From Methylobacterium oryzae (GTDB taxonomy: Bacteria; Pseudomonadota; Alphaproteobacteria; Rhizobiales; Beijerinckiaceae), in contig NZ_CP090349.1 of assembly GCF_021398735.1 (NCBI RefSeq), positions 1,060,501 through 1,124,500 of the forward strand: a stretch of 64,000 nt of DNA. Reading direction: 5' to 3'. Positions 42,547 through 52,317 of this stretch are shown here, in pieces. Numbering within the stretch: the first letter of the stretch is position 1; each line of letters starts with the position of its first letter. The notes under the pieces were generated by a model, which saw nothing but the letters and a program-made list of their open reading frames with translations, had not been told where the DNA came from and searched no databases. The translations under genes and the position numbers were made by a program.

Positions 42547-43929
42547 ATGACCAGCACCGTTTCACCGAGCCCGATCCCGTCGCCGGCGGAGGGCCGGGCC
42601 GAGGACGGGCGCGCGGCCCGGTTCTGGCCGGACGTCTGGTGGCGGCTGATCGACTTCAAGATCGGCATCATACCGCTCCCGATCTTCGTCGTGCTGGCGA
42701 TCCTGCTCACCGTCCTGGTCCAGGAGGGCGAGATCAAGCCCGACGGGCCGACCATGATCGCCGTGCTGGTGATGGGCGGCTTCACCTGCGCGGAGATCGG
42801 CAAGCGGATCCCGATCCTGAAGAACATCGGAGCCGGGGCGATCTTCGCGACCTTCATCCCCTCGGCGCTGGTCTACTACGCCCTGGTGCCGCCGCAGATG
42901 GTCAAGGCGATCACCGATTTCACCAAGTTCACCAACTTCCTCTACATCTACATCGCCACGATCATCGTCGGCTCGATCCTCGGGATGGACCGCGAGGTCC
43001 TGATCAAGGGTTTCCTCAAGATCTTCGCGCCGCTCGCCCTCGGCTCGGTGGCGGCGGCCCTGGTCGGGACGCTGGTCGGCACGCTCCTCGGCCTCGGCCC
43101 CTACAAGACCTTCTTCTTCATCGTCGTGCCGATCATGGCGGGTGGCGTCGGCGAGGGGGCGATCCCGCTCTCCATCGGCTACGCGGCGATCCTGGGGATG
43201 CAGCAGGGCGTGGTCTTCGCCCAGGTGCTGCCGCCGGTGATGCTGGGCTCCCTGACCGCGATCATCCTGTCGGGCACGCTCAACTCCGTCGGCAAGCGCT
43301 ACCCGCACCTCACCGGCGAGGGCCGCCTCCAGCCCGATTCGGACGGCATCAAGTCGAGCGACGCCCAGGCCAAGGCCGAGGCGGCCAAGGGCCAGATCGA
43401 TCCCGCCACGATCGGTGCGGCCGGGCTCACGGCGATCACCCTCTACCTGCTCGGCGTCATGGCCCACCACCTCGTCGGCCTGCCGGCGCCGGTGGCGATG
43501 CTGTTCCTCGCCGTCCTGGCGAAGCTCGCCAGCGCGGTGTCGCCCCATCTCCAGGCCGGCGGCTTCGTGGTCTACAAGTTCGTCCAGATCTCGATGACCT
43601 ACCCGCTGCTCTTCGCCATCGGCGTCGCGCTGACGCCCTGGCACGAGCTGATGGCGGCCTTCACTCTGGTGAACCTGATCACGATCGTGTCGACCGTCGT
43701 GACCCTGATGACGGTCGGCTTCTTCGTCGGCCGCTGGCTCGGCATGTACCCGATCGAGACCGCCATCGTGAACGCCTGCCACAGCGGCCAGGGCGGCACC
43801 GGCGACGTGGCGATCCTCACGGCGGCGAACCGCATGGCCCTGATGCCCTTCGCGCAGATCGCCACCCGCATCGGCGGCGCGCTGACGGTGACCGGCACGA
43901 TCGTCGCCATGAAGTGGATCGGTGCCTGA
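42547..43929 (+). CDS. 2-hydroxycarboxylate (CitS/MaeN-type) transporter
   Basis: This 460-aa membrane protein has about 11-12 spans. It carries both family GGxG re-entrant loops, PIMAGGVGEGAIPLSIGYAA and HSGQGGTGDVAILTAANRMA. IKSSDAQAKAEAAKGQIDPA is the cytosolic insertion between the two halves. 2HCT carriers import citrate, malate or related acids with sodium or protons. An MFS tricarboxylate carrier starts 24 bases later, so the two form one operon. Substrate is inferred from family and context. Confidence 0.92.
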   Translation: MTSTVSPSPIPSPAEGRAEDGRAARFWPDVWWRLIDFKIGIIPLPIFVVLAILLTVLVQEGEIKPDGPTMIAVLVMGGFTCAEIGKRIPILKNIGAGAIFATFIPSALVYYALVPPQMVKAITDFTKFTNFLYIYIATIIVGSILGMDREVLIKGFLKIFAPLALGSVAAALVGTLVGTLLGLGPYKTFFFIVVPIMAGGVGEGAIPLSIGYAAILGMQQGVVFAQVLPPVMLGSLTAIILSGTLNSVGKRYPHLTGEGRLQPDSDGIKSSDAQAKAEAAKGQIDPATIGAAGLTAITLYLLGVMAHHLVGLPAPVAMLFLAVLAKLASAVSPHLQAGGFVVYKFVQISMTYPLLFAIGVALTPWHELMAAFTLVNLITIVSTVVTLMTVGFFVGRWLGMYPIETAIVNACHSGQGGTGDVAILTAANRMALMPFAQIATRIGGALTVTGTIVAMKWIGA

Positions 43930-43953
43930 CGGGCACCCGGAAAGGACGTCGTC

Positions 43954-45261
43954 ATGGCCGGTGATCCCGGGGCCGTCGGGGCCACGCTCAAGTCGCGGAT
44001 CGGCGCGATCCTCCGCTCGACGAGCGGCAACTTCCTGGAGATGTTCGATTTCTTCCTGTTCGGGTTCTACGCCACCTACATCGCGCGGGCGTTCTTCCCC
44101 TCGGGCAACGAGACCACCGAGCTGCTCCTGACCTTCGGCACCTTCTGGCTCGGGGCGCTGATGCGGCCGCTCGGGGCGATCGTGCTCGGCGCCTATATCG
44201 ACCGGATCGGCCGCCGGAAGGGCCTGATCATCACCCTCGCCATCATGGCGAGCGGCACGGTGCTCATCGCCTTCTGCCCGAGCTACGACACGATCGGGGT
44301 CGCGGCCCCGCTGATCGTGCTGGCCGGGCGCCTGCTGCAGGGCTTCTCGGCGGGCGTCGAGATCGGCGGCGTCTCCATCTACCTGTTCGAGATCGCCACG
44401 CCGGGCCGGCGCGGCTTCTACACGTCGTTCCAGTCGGCGAGTCAGCAGGTGGCGATCATGTTCGCCGCCCTGATCGGCTACGGGCTGAACGCGTTCCTGA
44501 CCAAGCAGCAGCTCGGCGATTTCGGCTGGCGCATCCCGTTCTTCATCGGCTGCCTGATCGTGCCGTTCATCTTCTTCATCAGGCGGTCGCTCCAGGAGAC
44601 GCAGGAATTCGCCAAGCGGACCCGCCACCCGACCACCCGCGAGATCCTGACCACGGTGGCCGCCAACTGGCGGATCGTGCTGCTCGGCATGATGCTGACC
44701 ACGATGACGACGGTGACGTTCTACATGATCACCGTCTACACCCCGACTTTCGGCAAGAACGTCCTCAAGCTCACCGAGACCGACAGCCTGATCGTGACGC
44801 TGTTCGTGGCGATCACCAACTTCGTCTGGCTGCCCGTGGGCGGAGCGCTGTCGGACGCCATCGGCCGCAAGCCGGTGCTGCTGACGATCTCGACCCTGTC
44901 GCTGCTGACGACCTACCCGGCGCTGCACTGGCTCGTGGCCGACCCGACCTTCGGCAAGATGCTCGCCGTCGAGCTGTGGTTCTCGTTCTTCTTCGGTGTC
45001 TACAACGGCGCGATGGTGGTCTCGCTCTCGGAGGTCGTGCCGGCCCATGTCCGCGCCAGCGGCTTCTCGCTGGCCTACAGCCTCGCCACCGCGCTGTTCG
45101 GCACGGCGACGCCCATGGTCTCGACCTTCCTGATCGAGAAGACCGGCGACCGGGCGGCGCCGAGCTACTGGCTGATGGCGGCGGCCGCCTGCGGCATCGT
45201 CGCGACGCTCGCCCTGTTCCGCGGCCGGCCCAGTCTGGAGCGCGTGCCGGCCCACGCCTGA
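43954..45261 (+). CDS. tcuC: MFS tricarboxylate/proton symporter (TcuC/CitH-like)
   Basis: This 435-aa protein has 12 membrane spans. The MHS-type start [20 protein letters not shown] is present, with the MFS loop [20 protein letters not shown] and [20 protein letters not shown]. The second-half loop is [14 protein letters not shown]. This subfamily carries citrate or tricarballylate. AAAGGA precedes the ATG. It is convergent with the GntR gene and both stops lie in one hairpin. The tcuC name rests on closeness to the tcuA-like gene. Confidence 0.85.
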   Translation: MAGDPGAVGATLKSRIGAILRSTSGNFLEMFDFFLFGFYATYIARAFFPSGNETTELLLTFGTFWLGALMRPLGAIVLGAYIDRIGRRKGLIITLAIMASGTVLIAFCPSYDTIGVAAPLIVLAGRLLQGFSAGVEIGGVSIYLFEIATPGRRGFYTSFQSASQQVAIMFAALIGYGLNAFLTKQQLGDFGWRIPFFIGCLIVPFIFFIRRSLQETQEFAKRTRHPTTREILTTVAANWRIVLLGMMLTTMTTVTFYMITVYTPTFGKNVLKLTETDSLIVTLFVAITNFVWLPVGGALSDAIGRKPVLLTISTLSLLTTYPALHWLVADPTFGKMLAVELWFSFFFGVYNGAMVVSLSEVVPAHVRASGFSLAYSLATALFGTATPMVSTFLIEKTGDRAAPSYWLMAAAACGIVATLALFRGRPSLERVPAHA

Positions 45262-45278
45262 GGGTCGGGGGCCCTCAG
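45258..45278. terminator. Shared hairpin holding both convergent stop codons
   Basis: CTGAGGG-TCGGGGG-CCCTCAG is a perfect 7-bp inverted repeat. The MFS stop (45259-45261) lies in one arm and the GntR stop (45275-45277) in the other. It may act as a bidirectional transcript end; there is no T-run. Confidence 0.5.
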
Positions 45279-45928
45279 CTCTCCTGCCAGATCCGGATCC
45301 GCGCCTTGAAGGCGGCGCGGATATGGGCCCGGGCCGCGGCCTCGGCGGCATCCCCGTCGTGGGCCCGGATCGCTGCCACGATCGCCGCGTGCTCGGCGAG
45401 CGATTCCGCGGCGCGGTCGGGCGCCGCCAGCGTGGTGGCGCCCGGGAGCAGCACCAGCGACAGGCGCATCGTCTCCAGCGTGCCCTGCAGGAAGCGGTTG
45501 CGCGCCGCCCCGTGGATCTGGCGGTGGAACAGCCGGTTGGTCCGTGCCAGCGCGGGCGCGTCGCCGAGCAGCGTCCGGTCCCGGGCGACCATCTCCTCCA
45601 GGATCTCGGTCTCGACCGTGCTGGCGTGGATCGCCGCGAGGCGCGCGGCCGTCCCCTCCAGCACCTCGCGCAGGTCGTAGAGCTCGCTCACCTGCCCGTA
45701 ATCGAGCTGCGCCACGCTGGCGCCCCGGTGCGGCTCGTGGGCGACGAGTCCCTGCGCCTCCAGCCGGCCGAGCGCCTCGCGGACCGGCGTGCGGCTGATC
45801 TGGAACCGCTCGGCGAGCTCCGCCTCGCGCAGGCGGCTGCCAGGGGCGAGCTCGCCCTCCTCGATCGCCCGCAGCAGCCGCTCGTAGGCGCCGGCGCCGC
45901 TGGAGCGCTCCGCTTCGCTGGCCTTCAT
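45275..45928 (-). CDS. GntR-family regulator, FCD (FadR) subfamily
   Basis: This 217-aa protein has a winged helix (about 12-75) with AYERLLRAIEEGELAPGSRL and AELAERFQISRTPVREALGR. An all-helical FCD ligand domain has the metal-binding His/Asp residues: DLREVLEGTAARLAA, NRLFHRQIHGAARNRF and the final HAAIVAAIRAHDGDAAEAAA. FCD proteins bind carboxylic acids and usually repress the adjoining genes. It faces tcuA across a short gap with GntR-type palindromes. In Salmonella the equivalent tcu operon is controlled by a LysR protein, so regulation here differs. Confidence 0.9.
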   Translation of the reverse strand: MKASEAERSSGAGAYERLLRAIEEGELAPGSRLREAELAERFQISRTPVREALGRLEAQGLVAHEPHRGASVAQLDYGQVSELYDLREVLEGTAARLAAIHASTVETEILEEMVARDRTLLGDAPALARTNRLFHRQIHGAARNRFLQGTLETMRLSLVLLPGATTLAAPDRAAESLAEHAAIVAAIRAHDGDAAEAAARAHIRAAFKARIRIWQES

Positions 45929-45989
45929 GTCCGGCTCTCCTCGGCTCGGCCATAGCGCGAAAGCGTGACGCCTGAAACGCTTGCGAAGA

Positions 45990-46011
45990 ATTGCATGCAA
46001 ACGTATACAAT
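45990..46011. promoter_or_regulatory. Likely GntR operator in the divergent control region
   Basis: The perfect palindrome TTGCATGCAA (45991-46000) is followed at once by ACGTATACAAT. The outer ATTG and CAAT form an imperfect 22-bp dyad. FCD-type GntR proteins often bind TTGTATACAA-like sites. It lies 62 bases upstream of the GntR start and about 35 bases before tcuA. Confidence 0.55.
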
Positions 46012-46044
46012 GCTTCGAGAGCAGCTGTTGGAGAGGAGGCAGGC

Positions 46045-47541
46045 ATGCAGCGTCCGGACGATGCGCCGTGGGATGTGGTGGTGGTCGGCTCGGGCAACGC
46101 CGCCATGAGCGCCGGCCTCGCCGCCCTGGAGCGCGGCGCCTCGGTGCTGATGATCGAGAAGGCCGAGCGGGACCTCGCCGGCGGCAACACCGCCTACACG
46201 GCCGGGGCCATGCGCTTCGTCTACGCGGGCAACGACGACCTGATCCCGCTGCTGGTCGATCCCGAGGACCCGCGCCTGCCGCGGACCGATTTCGGTGCCT
46301 ACACGGCACAGAAATTCGAGGCGGACCTGCTCGGCTTCAACGACGGGCGGCCGCTCTCGCGCGAGCAGCGCATCCTGATCGACGAGAGCGGCGCGGCCCT
46401 GCGCTGGCTGGCGACGCAGGGGGTGAAGTTCGAGCCGATCTACTCCCGTCAATCGTTCGAGAAGGACGGGCGCTTCGTGTTCTGGGGCGGCCTGACGCTC
46501 GCCACCCACGACGAGGGCTTCGGCCTCGCCCGGGCCGAGCTGGAGGCCTTCACCCGGGCCGGCGGCGAGATCCGCTACGGCTGCCCGGCCCGGGGCCTGA
46601 TCGTGGAGGACGGGCGCGTCGTCGGCGTGGAGACGCCGCAGGGTCCGGTCCGGGCGACGTCCGTGGTGCTGGCCTGCGGCGGCTTCGAGGCGAACGCTGC
46701 CCTCCGGACACGCTTCATCGGCGAGGGCTGGGACAAGGCCCGGGTGCGCGGCACGCCCCACAACCAGGGCGACGGGCTCCAGATGGCGCTCGACCTCGGC
46801 GCGAAGGCCCACGGCTTCTACGGTGGCTGCCACGCCACGCCGATGGACCTGCACACCCCCGATTACGGCAACCTCGAGCTGCCGCATGGCGAGCGCAAGC
46901 ACTACCGGAAGATCTGCTACTTCCTGGGCCTCATGCTGAACGCGGACGGCGAGCGATTCGTCGACGAGGGCAAGAATTTCCGCAACTACACCTACGCCCA
47001 GTTTGGCCGCTCGATCATGGAGCAGCCCGGGCACGTGGCGTGGCAGATCTTCGACGCCAAGGTAGATCACCTGCTCTACAGCGAGTACCGGTTCCACGAC
47101 GCGCACTTCGTCGAGGCCGACACCTTGGACGGGCTCCTCGACAAGCTCGAGGGCATCGACCGCGCGGCGGCGCGGCGGACCATCGCGGCGTTCAACGCCG
47201 CCGTGGACGAGAGCGTGCCCTTCGACCCGACCGTGAAGGACGGGCGCGGCACGAAGGGGCTCGCCCTGCCGAAGTCGAACTGGGCGCAGAGGATCGAGAC
47301 CGGGCCGTTCAAGGCCTACCCGGTCACGGGCGGCATCACCTTCACCTACGGCGGCGTCGAGGTCGGCGACGACGGCGGCGTGAAGCGCGCGGACGGCGGC
47401 GCGATTCCCGGCCTCTATGCCTGCGGCGAGATGGTCGGTGGCGTGTTCTTCAACGGCTATCCCGGCGGCTCGGGGCTGACCTCCGGCGTCGTGTTCGGCC
47501 GCCGCGCCGGCTACGGCGCCGCCGCGAGGGCGAAGGGCTGA
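46045..47541 (+). CDS. tcuA: FAD-dependent tricarballylate dehydrogenase-like protein (TcuA family)
   Basis: This 498-aa flavoprotein belongs to the fumarate reductase/succinate dehydrogenase flavoprotein superfamily. The Rossmann FAD motif is DVVVVGSGNAAMSAGLAALE at about 9-28. GGNTAYTAGAMRF, VLACGGFEANAAL and the C-terminal GLYACGEMVGGVFFNGYPGG, SGLTSGVVFGRRAG match TcuA/CobZ-type enzymes. TcuA oxidises tricarballylate to cis-aconitate in Salmonella and needs TcuB as electron acceptor. No tcuB is seen here. GAGGAGG precedes the ATG at 46045. Other 2-hydroxy- or tri-acid substrates are possible. Confidence 0.85.
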   Translation: MQRPDDAPWDVVVVGSGNAAMSAGLAALERGASVLMIEKAERDLAGGNTAYTAGAMRFVYAGNDDLIPLLVDPEDPRLPRTDFGAYTAQKFEADLLGFNDGRPLSREQRILIDESGAALRWLATQGVKFEPIYSRQSFEKDGRFVFWGGLTLATHDEGFGLARAELEAFTRAGGEIRYGCPARGLIVEDGRVVGVETPQGPVRATSVVLACGGFEANAALRTRFIGEGWDKARVRGTPHNQGDGLQMALDLGAKAHGFYGGCHATPMDLHTPDYGNLELPHGERKHYRKICYFLGLMLNADGERFVDEGKNFRNYTYAQFGRSIMEQPGHVAWQIFDAKVDHLLYSEYRFHDAHFVEADTLDGLLDKLEGIDRAAARRTIAAFNAAVDESVPFDPTVKDGRGTKGLALPKSNWAQRIETGPFKAYPVTGGITFTYGGVEVGDDGGVKRADGGAIPGLYACGEMVGGVFFNGYPGGSGLTSGVVFGRRAGYGAAARAKG

Positions 47542-47658
47542 GGTCAGCGGCGGAGCGCGACCGAACTCCTCCGATGCGGGGAGGGAAGCCGCGCGATCGT
47601 TCCCCAGCGGCCCATCGTCCCCTGTCCGCCGCCCCGGCGCGGGCGTAGAAGCCCAGCC

Positions 47659-50600
47659 ATGCCCGCCCGACAGGCCGTTTTCACCATCTCCCGCGGCGTC
47701 CCGTTCCTGCCGACGCTCGCCGAGGCGCTGCTCTCCGGCCGCCTCGTCGGGCCGGTGGCGGACGATCCGCTGGCGCGCGCCTCCGTCACGATCTACCTGC
47801 CGACCCGCCGCGCGGCCCGGGCGCTCGGCGCGATCCTGGCCGAGAGGCTCGGCCGGGACGCGCCCGGCCAGGCGACGCTGCTGCCGCGGATGGTGCCGCT
47901 CGGCGAGGCCGACGAGGCCGAGCTCGACCTCGCCGCCGAGCCGCTGCTGGAGGAGAACGCCGATCCCCTGAGCATCCCGATGCCGCCGCTGGAGCGCCGG
48001 CTGATCCTGGCCCGCCTCGTCCAGGCCTGGGCCAGGACCGTCGACCGGACGCTGCTGCCGCTGGACGCCGAGGTGCCGTTCCTGGTGCCGTCCTCCCCCG
48101 CCGACGCGGTCGGGCTCGCCGGCGATCTCGAGCGCCTGATGGACGCGCTCACCGTCGAGGGCCTGCCCTGGTCGGAGATCGGCGCGGCCGTCGAGGCCGA
48201 GTATTCCCGCTACTTCGGCCTGACCCTCGACTTCGTGAAGATCGCCGCCGAGAACTGGCCGAAGCTCCTGGCCGAGCGGGGCCTCGCCGATCCGGTCGCC
48301 CGCGCCCGCGGGCTCGTGCTCGCCGAGGAGCGGCGCCTGTCGCGCGGCGCGACGCTGGACCCGGTGATCGTCGCCGGCTCGCTGGGCTCCGTCCCCGCCA
48401 CGGCCCGGCTCATCGCCGCCGTGGCCAAGCTGCCCCACGGCGCCGTGGTCCTGCCCGGGCTCGATCTCGACCTCGACGCGGCCGGCTGGGACGGCATCGA
48501 CACCGGCGAGGGTTTTTCCCGCGTGATCGCGCACGGCCATCCGCAGGCGGTGCTGCACCGGTTGCTCGGACCGGAGAACCTCAACCTCGACCGCGCCGAG
48601 GTCGTCGCCCTCGGCGAGCCCGACCCCGGCCAGGCGGCGCGAGCCGCGCTCCTGTCGCAGGCCCTGCGGCCGGCCGATACCACCGACGCGTGGGCCGCCC
48701 TCGACCCGGCCGAGCGCGACACCGTCGCCCGCCTCGGCCTCGAGGGGCTCGCGCTCGCCGAAGCGGCCGACGAGCGCGAGGAGGCGCTGGTCGCGGCGCT
48801 GGCGCTGCGCGAGACCCTGCAGACCCCCGGTGCGACTGCGGCGCTCATCACGCCCGACCGCGGGCTCGCCGGCCGGGTCGCCGTCGAGCTGCTGCGCTGG
48901 GGCATCGTGGCCGAGGATTCCGCCGGGCTGTCCCTGGCCGTGAGCCCGGCCGGGCGGCTCGCCCGGCTCGCGGCGGAACTCGCCGCCGACCTCGCCCGCG
49001 ATCAGGCCGACGCGATCCCGGCCCGGCTGATCGCGCTGCTCTCCCATCCGATGGTCCATCTCGGTCTGCCGCGTCCCGACGTGGTCCGGGGCGCGGCCGC
49101 CCTGGAGATCGGATTGCTGCGCGGTCCGGTCCCGGCCCCGGGCTTCGACGGCCTGCGCAAGGCCCTCGCCGCCGAGCGCGCCGGGCCGCCCGAGCACCGG
49201 CCCCGGGCCAAACGCCGCCTGAAGGACGTCGACTGGGAGCTGGCCGCGAACCTGCTGGACCGGCTCGATCTGGTGTTCCGGGATTTCCCGGGACCGGACG
49301 GGGCGGGGGAATGCGACCTCGTCACCACCGCCGCGGGTCACCGTGAGGCGTGCGACCGGCTGATCGCCGGGCCGGAGGACGGTCCCCCGGTCGAGACGGA
49401 CGGATCCCTGTCCTGCCTCGACGCCCTGTTCGACGACCTGGAGATGGCGGAGCCCGGCCTGATGCCGGGGCGGTTCGACGACTACGCCACCTTCTTCACG
49501 TCGCTCGCCCGGGAGCGCAAAGTCGCCTGCTCGGGCGACGCGCCGCATCCGCGCCTGCGCATCCTCGGGTTGCTGGAGGCGCGCCTCCTGTCGGTGGATC
49601 GCGTGGTGCTCGGCGGGCTGGACGAGGGCGTCTGGCCGGTGCGCACGCTGACCGACTCGTTCCTCAACCGGCCGATGCGCGAGCGGGTCGGCCTCAACCC
49701 GCCCGAGCGGCGGATCGGGCAGATGGCCCACGACTTCGTGCAGGCGCTCGGCTGCCGCGACGCGGTGATCACCCGCGCGCTGAAGCGGGAGGGCGCCCCG
49801 ACCGTGCCGTCGCGCCTGATCCAGCGCCTGCGCGCGCTCTCGGGCGACGCCCGCTGGGACGCCGTCCTGCACGCGGGGCGCCGGCTCGCGGGCCTCGCCG
49901 CGCGGCTCGACGCGGCGCCGCCGGAGCCGCGGCTGAAGCGCCCCGCGCCGAAGCCGGACCCGGCGCTGTTCCCGCGCTCGCTCAGCGTCACCGAGATCGA
50001 GACGCTGGTGCGCGATCCCTACAGCATCTTCGCCCGCCACGTGCTCGGACTGGACCCGCTCGATCCGCTGGCGGCGGCGCCGGGCGTCGCCACCCGCGGC
50101 TCCCTGGTGCACGACGTCTTCGCGGAATTCGCCAGTCGCCATCCCAAGGACCTGCCGCCGGACTTCGCGGAGCGGCTGCTGAACTTCGCGGTGAACGCCT
50201 TCGGCGACATCGAGGCGGAGTACCCGAACCTCTACGCCGAGTGGTGGCCGCGCTACGAACGCATGGCTTCGGCCTATCTGGACTGGGAGGCGCGGCGCCG
50301 GCCCGGCCTGACCCGGGTCTACCCGGAGGTCTCCGGGCGCTGGGCGATCCCGATGGGGCGCGAGACCTTCACGCTGCGCGCCCGGGCCGACCGGATCGAG
50401 CTGCGGCCGGACGGCACCGCCTGCATCGTCGATTACAAGACCGGGACGCCGCCCTCGGGCAAGATGATCTTCTCCGGGTTCTCGCCGCAGCTCACCCTGG
50501 AGGCGGCGATGCTGATGCACGGCGCCTTCGCGGATCTGCCGGCCGTGACGACGACGCCGGACCTGCTCTACGTCCACGCCTCGGGCGGCCGGAAGCCCTT

Positions 50601-50823
50601 CGTCCCGATCCCGGTGAAGCCGCCCCGGGGCGAGGAGCGCGGCGTGGAGGCGATCGTGGCCGAGCACGCCGCGCGGCTCCGGGGGCTGGTGGCCCGGTTC
50701 ATGACCGGCGAGGCGGCCTACACGGCGCGGCCCTACCCGCAATATGCCAGCCGGTACGGCGCCTACGACCACCTCGCCCGGGTGCTCGAGTGGTCGCTCG
50801 CCGGGGACGAGGGCGGGGAGTGA
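47659..50823 (+). CDS. addB: Double-strand break repair protein AddB
   Basis: This 1054-aa protein is of the alphaproteobacterial AddB type. The inactivated N-terminal helicase region includes VTIYLPTRRAARALGAILAE and QATLLPRMVPLGEADEAELD. The C-terminal RecB-family nuclease domain has GSLVHDVFAEF and the PD-(D/E)XK core CIVDYKTGTPPSGKM, with QLTLEAAML completing motif III. AddAB processes DNA ends and loads RecA. The usual partner addA normally follows directly, but here a convergent gcdH gene follows. Length is normal and the frame intact. Confidence 0.93.
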   Translation: MPARQAVFTISRGVPFLPTLAEALLSGRLVGPVADDPLARASVTIYLPTRRAARALGAILAERLGRDAPGQATLLPRMVPLGEADEAELDLAAEPLLEENADPLSIPMPPLERRLILARLVQAWARTVDRTLLPLDAEVPFLVPSSPADAVGLAGDLERLMDALTVEGLPWSEIGAAVEAEYSRYFGLTLDFVKIAAENWPKLLAERGLADPVARARGLVLAEERRLSRGATLDPVIVAGSLGSVPATARLIAAVAKLPHGAVVLPGLDLDLDAAGWDGIDTGEGFSRVIAHGHPQAVLHRLLGPENLNLDRAEVVALGEPDPGQAARAALLSQALRPADTTDAWAALDPAERDTVARLGLEGLALAEAADEREEALVAALALRETLQTPGATAALITPDRGLAGRVAVELLRWGIVAEDSAGLSLAVSPAGRLARLAAELAADLARDQADAIPARLIALLSHPMVHLGLPRPDVVRGAAALEIGLLRGPVPAPGFDGLRKALAAERAGPPEHRPRAKRRLKDVDWELAANLLDRLDLVFRDFPGPDGAGECDLVTTAAGHREACDRLIAGPEDGPPVETDGSLSCLDALFDDLEMAEPGLMPGRFDDYATFFTSLARERKVACSGDAPHPRLRILGLLEARLLSVDRVVLGGLDEGVWPVRTLTDSFLNRPMRERVGLNPPERRIGQMAHDFVQALGCRDAVITRALKREGAPTVPSRLIQRLRALSGDARWDAVLHAGRRLAGLAARLDAAPPEPRLKRPAPKPDPALFPRSLSVTEIETLVRDPYSIFARHVLGLDPLDPLAAAPGVATRGSLVHDVFAEFASRHPKDLPPDFAERLLNFAVNAFGDIEAEYPNLYAEWWPRYERMASAYLDWEARRRPGLTRVYPEVSGRWAIPMGRETFTLRARADRIELRPDGTACIVDYKTGTPPSGKMIFSGFSPQLTLEAAMLMHGAFADLPAVTTTPDLLYVHASGGRKPFVPIPVKPPRGEERGVEAIVAEHAARLRGLVARFMTGEAAYTARPYPQYASRYGAYDHLARVLEWSLAGDEGGE

Positions 50824-50835
50824 CCCCGCCCGGGC

Positions 50836-50945
50836 CCTCATCCTGAGGTGCCGAAGCGCAGCGGAGGTCTCGAGGAAGCCTCCCGATATCGCCGCGGTTC
50901 CGGGGGACTTCTTCGAGGCGACTGCGCCGCACTTGAGGATGAGGT
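50836..50945. repeat. Dispersed long imperfect palindrome, family B
   Basis: The element runs from CCTCATCCTGAGGTGC to GCACTTGAGGATGAGG. Inner matching arms are GCGCAG/CTGCGC and CTCGAGGAAG/CTTCTTCGAG. It is unrelated in sequence to family A. It fills the convergent gap between addB and gcdH. Confidence 0.7.
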
Positions 50946-50974
50946 GACCCGGTGGGAGGCGCGTCCTCCGCGCC

Positions 50975-52204
50975 TCAGAAGAACGCCTGCAGCCCCGTCT
51001 GGGCCCGGCCCAGGATCAGGGCGTGGACGTCGTGGGTGCCTTCGTAGGTGTTCACCGTCTCGAGGTTCTGGGCGTGGCGCATCACGTGGTACTCGCCCAT
51101 GATGCCGTTGCCGCCGTGCATGTCGCGGGCGGTGCGGGCGATGTCCAGCGCCTTGCCGCAATTGTTGCGCTTGACCAGCGAGATCATCTCGGGCGCCATC
51201 TTGCCCTCGTCCATCAGCCGCCCGACGCGGAGCGAGGCCTGGAGGCCCAGCGCGATCTCGGTCTGCATGTCGGCGAGCTTCTTCTGGACGAGCTGGGTCT
51301 GCGCCAGGGGCCGGCCGAACTGCTTGCGCTCCAGCGTGTAGGTGCGGGCGCGGTGCCAGCAATCCTCTGCGGCGCCCATCGCGCCCCACGAGATGCCGTA
51401 GCGCGCCCGGTTGAGGCAGCCGAACGGCCCCTTCAGCCCCGAGACGTTCGGCAGCAGCGCGTCCTCGCCGACCTCGACGCCCTCCATGACGATCTCGCCG
51501 GTGGTGGAGGCGCGCAGGGATAGCTTGCCCTTCAGCGTCGGGGCGGACAGGCCCTTCATGCCCTTCTCGAGGACGAAGCCGCGGATCGCGCCCTCGTGGG
51601 CCTCGGACTTCGCCCAGACCACGAAGACGTCCGCGAAGGGGGCGTTCGAGATCCACATCTTGGCGCCGGAGATCCGGTAGCCGCCGTCGATCTTCTCGGC
51701 CTTGGTCTTCATGCCGGCCGGGTCCGAGCCGGCATCCGGCTCGGTGAGGCCGAAGCAGCCGATCCACTCGCCCGAGGCGAGCTTCGGCAGGAACTTCTGG
51801 CGCTGCTCCTCGGAGCCATAGGCGTGGATCGGGTACATCACGAGGGAGGATTGGACGCTCATCATCGAGCGGTAGCCGGAATCCACCGCCTCGACCGCCC
51901 GCGCCACGAGCCCGTAGGCCACGTAGGAGGCGCCCGCGCAGCCGTACTCCTCCGGGAGCGTCACGCCGAGCAGGCCGAGCTCGCCCATCTTGCGGAACAG
52001 GCCGGGATCGGTCTTCTCGGTGGCGTAAGCCTCCACGATCCCGGGCAGCAGCTGCTCCTGCGCGAAGCTCTGGGCGACGTCGCGGATCGCCCGCTCGTCC
52101 TCGGTGAGCTGATCCTCCAGCAGGAAGGGATCGTCCCAGACGAAGCGGGCCGAGGCCGGGGCCGACGGGGAGGCGCTGCCCGGAGGGCGCATCGGAGCGT
52201 TCAT
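50975..52204 (-). CDS. gcdH: Acyl-CoA dehydrogenase, glutaryl-CoA dehydrogenase type
   Basis: This 409-aa flavoenzyme has the acyl-CoA dehydrogenase core: [60 protein letters not shown] and [20 protein letters not shown]. The catalytic Glu lies in [20 protein letters not shown], at about 388. That segment and the preceding WGAMGAAE are diagnostic of glutaryl-CoA dehydrogenase, which converts glutaryl-CoA to crotonyl-CoA in lysine and tryptophan breakdown. The N-terminal Pro/Ser stretch (1-20) is variable. It stands alone. Confidence 0.92.
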   Translation of the reverse strand: MNAPMRPPGSASPSAPASARFVWDDPFLLEDQLTEDERAIRDVAQSFAQEQLLPGIVEAYATEKTDPGLFRKMGELGLLGVTLPEEYGCAGASYVAYGLVARAVEAVDSGYRSMMSVQSSLVMYPIHAYGSEEQRQKFLPKLASGEWIGCFGLTEPDAGSDPAGMKTKAEKIDGGYRISGAKMWISNAPFADVFVVWAKSEAHEGAIRGFVLEKGMKGLSAPTLKGKLSLRASTTGEIVMEGVEVGEDALLPNVSGLKGPFGCLNRARYGISWGAMGAAEDCWHRARTYTLERKQFGRPLAQTQLVQKKLADMQTEIALGLQASLRVGRLMDEGKMAPEMISLVKRNNCGKALDIARTARDMHGGNGIMGEYHVMRHAQNLETVNTYEGTHDVHALILGRAQTGLQAFF

Positions 52205-52317
52205 CGAGATTCCTCGCCTGCAGGGTGGCGCGGGTCTTCGCGGCCCGCGCGCTTGACCCTACCCTAGACCCGCGCGCCGCCCGGTCCAACGCGCGCGGTG
52301 ACGCCGGGGCGCCGCCG

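Noticed and set aside
42562..45351. 929-codon minus-strand frame opposite the two carriers
   Set aside because: Antisense to two clear membrane transporters; low complexity.
45925..50841. 1638-codon minus-strand frame opposite tcuA and addB
   Set aside because: Antisense frame kept open by GC-rich codon use; composition is Arg/Gly/His-rich with no domain.
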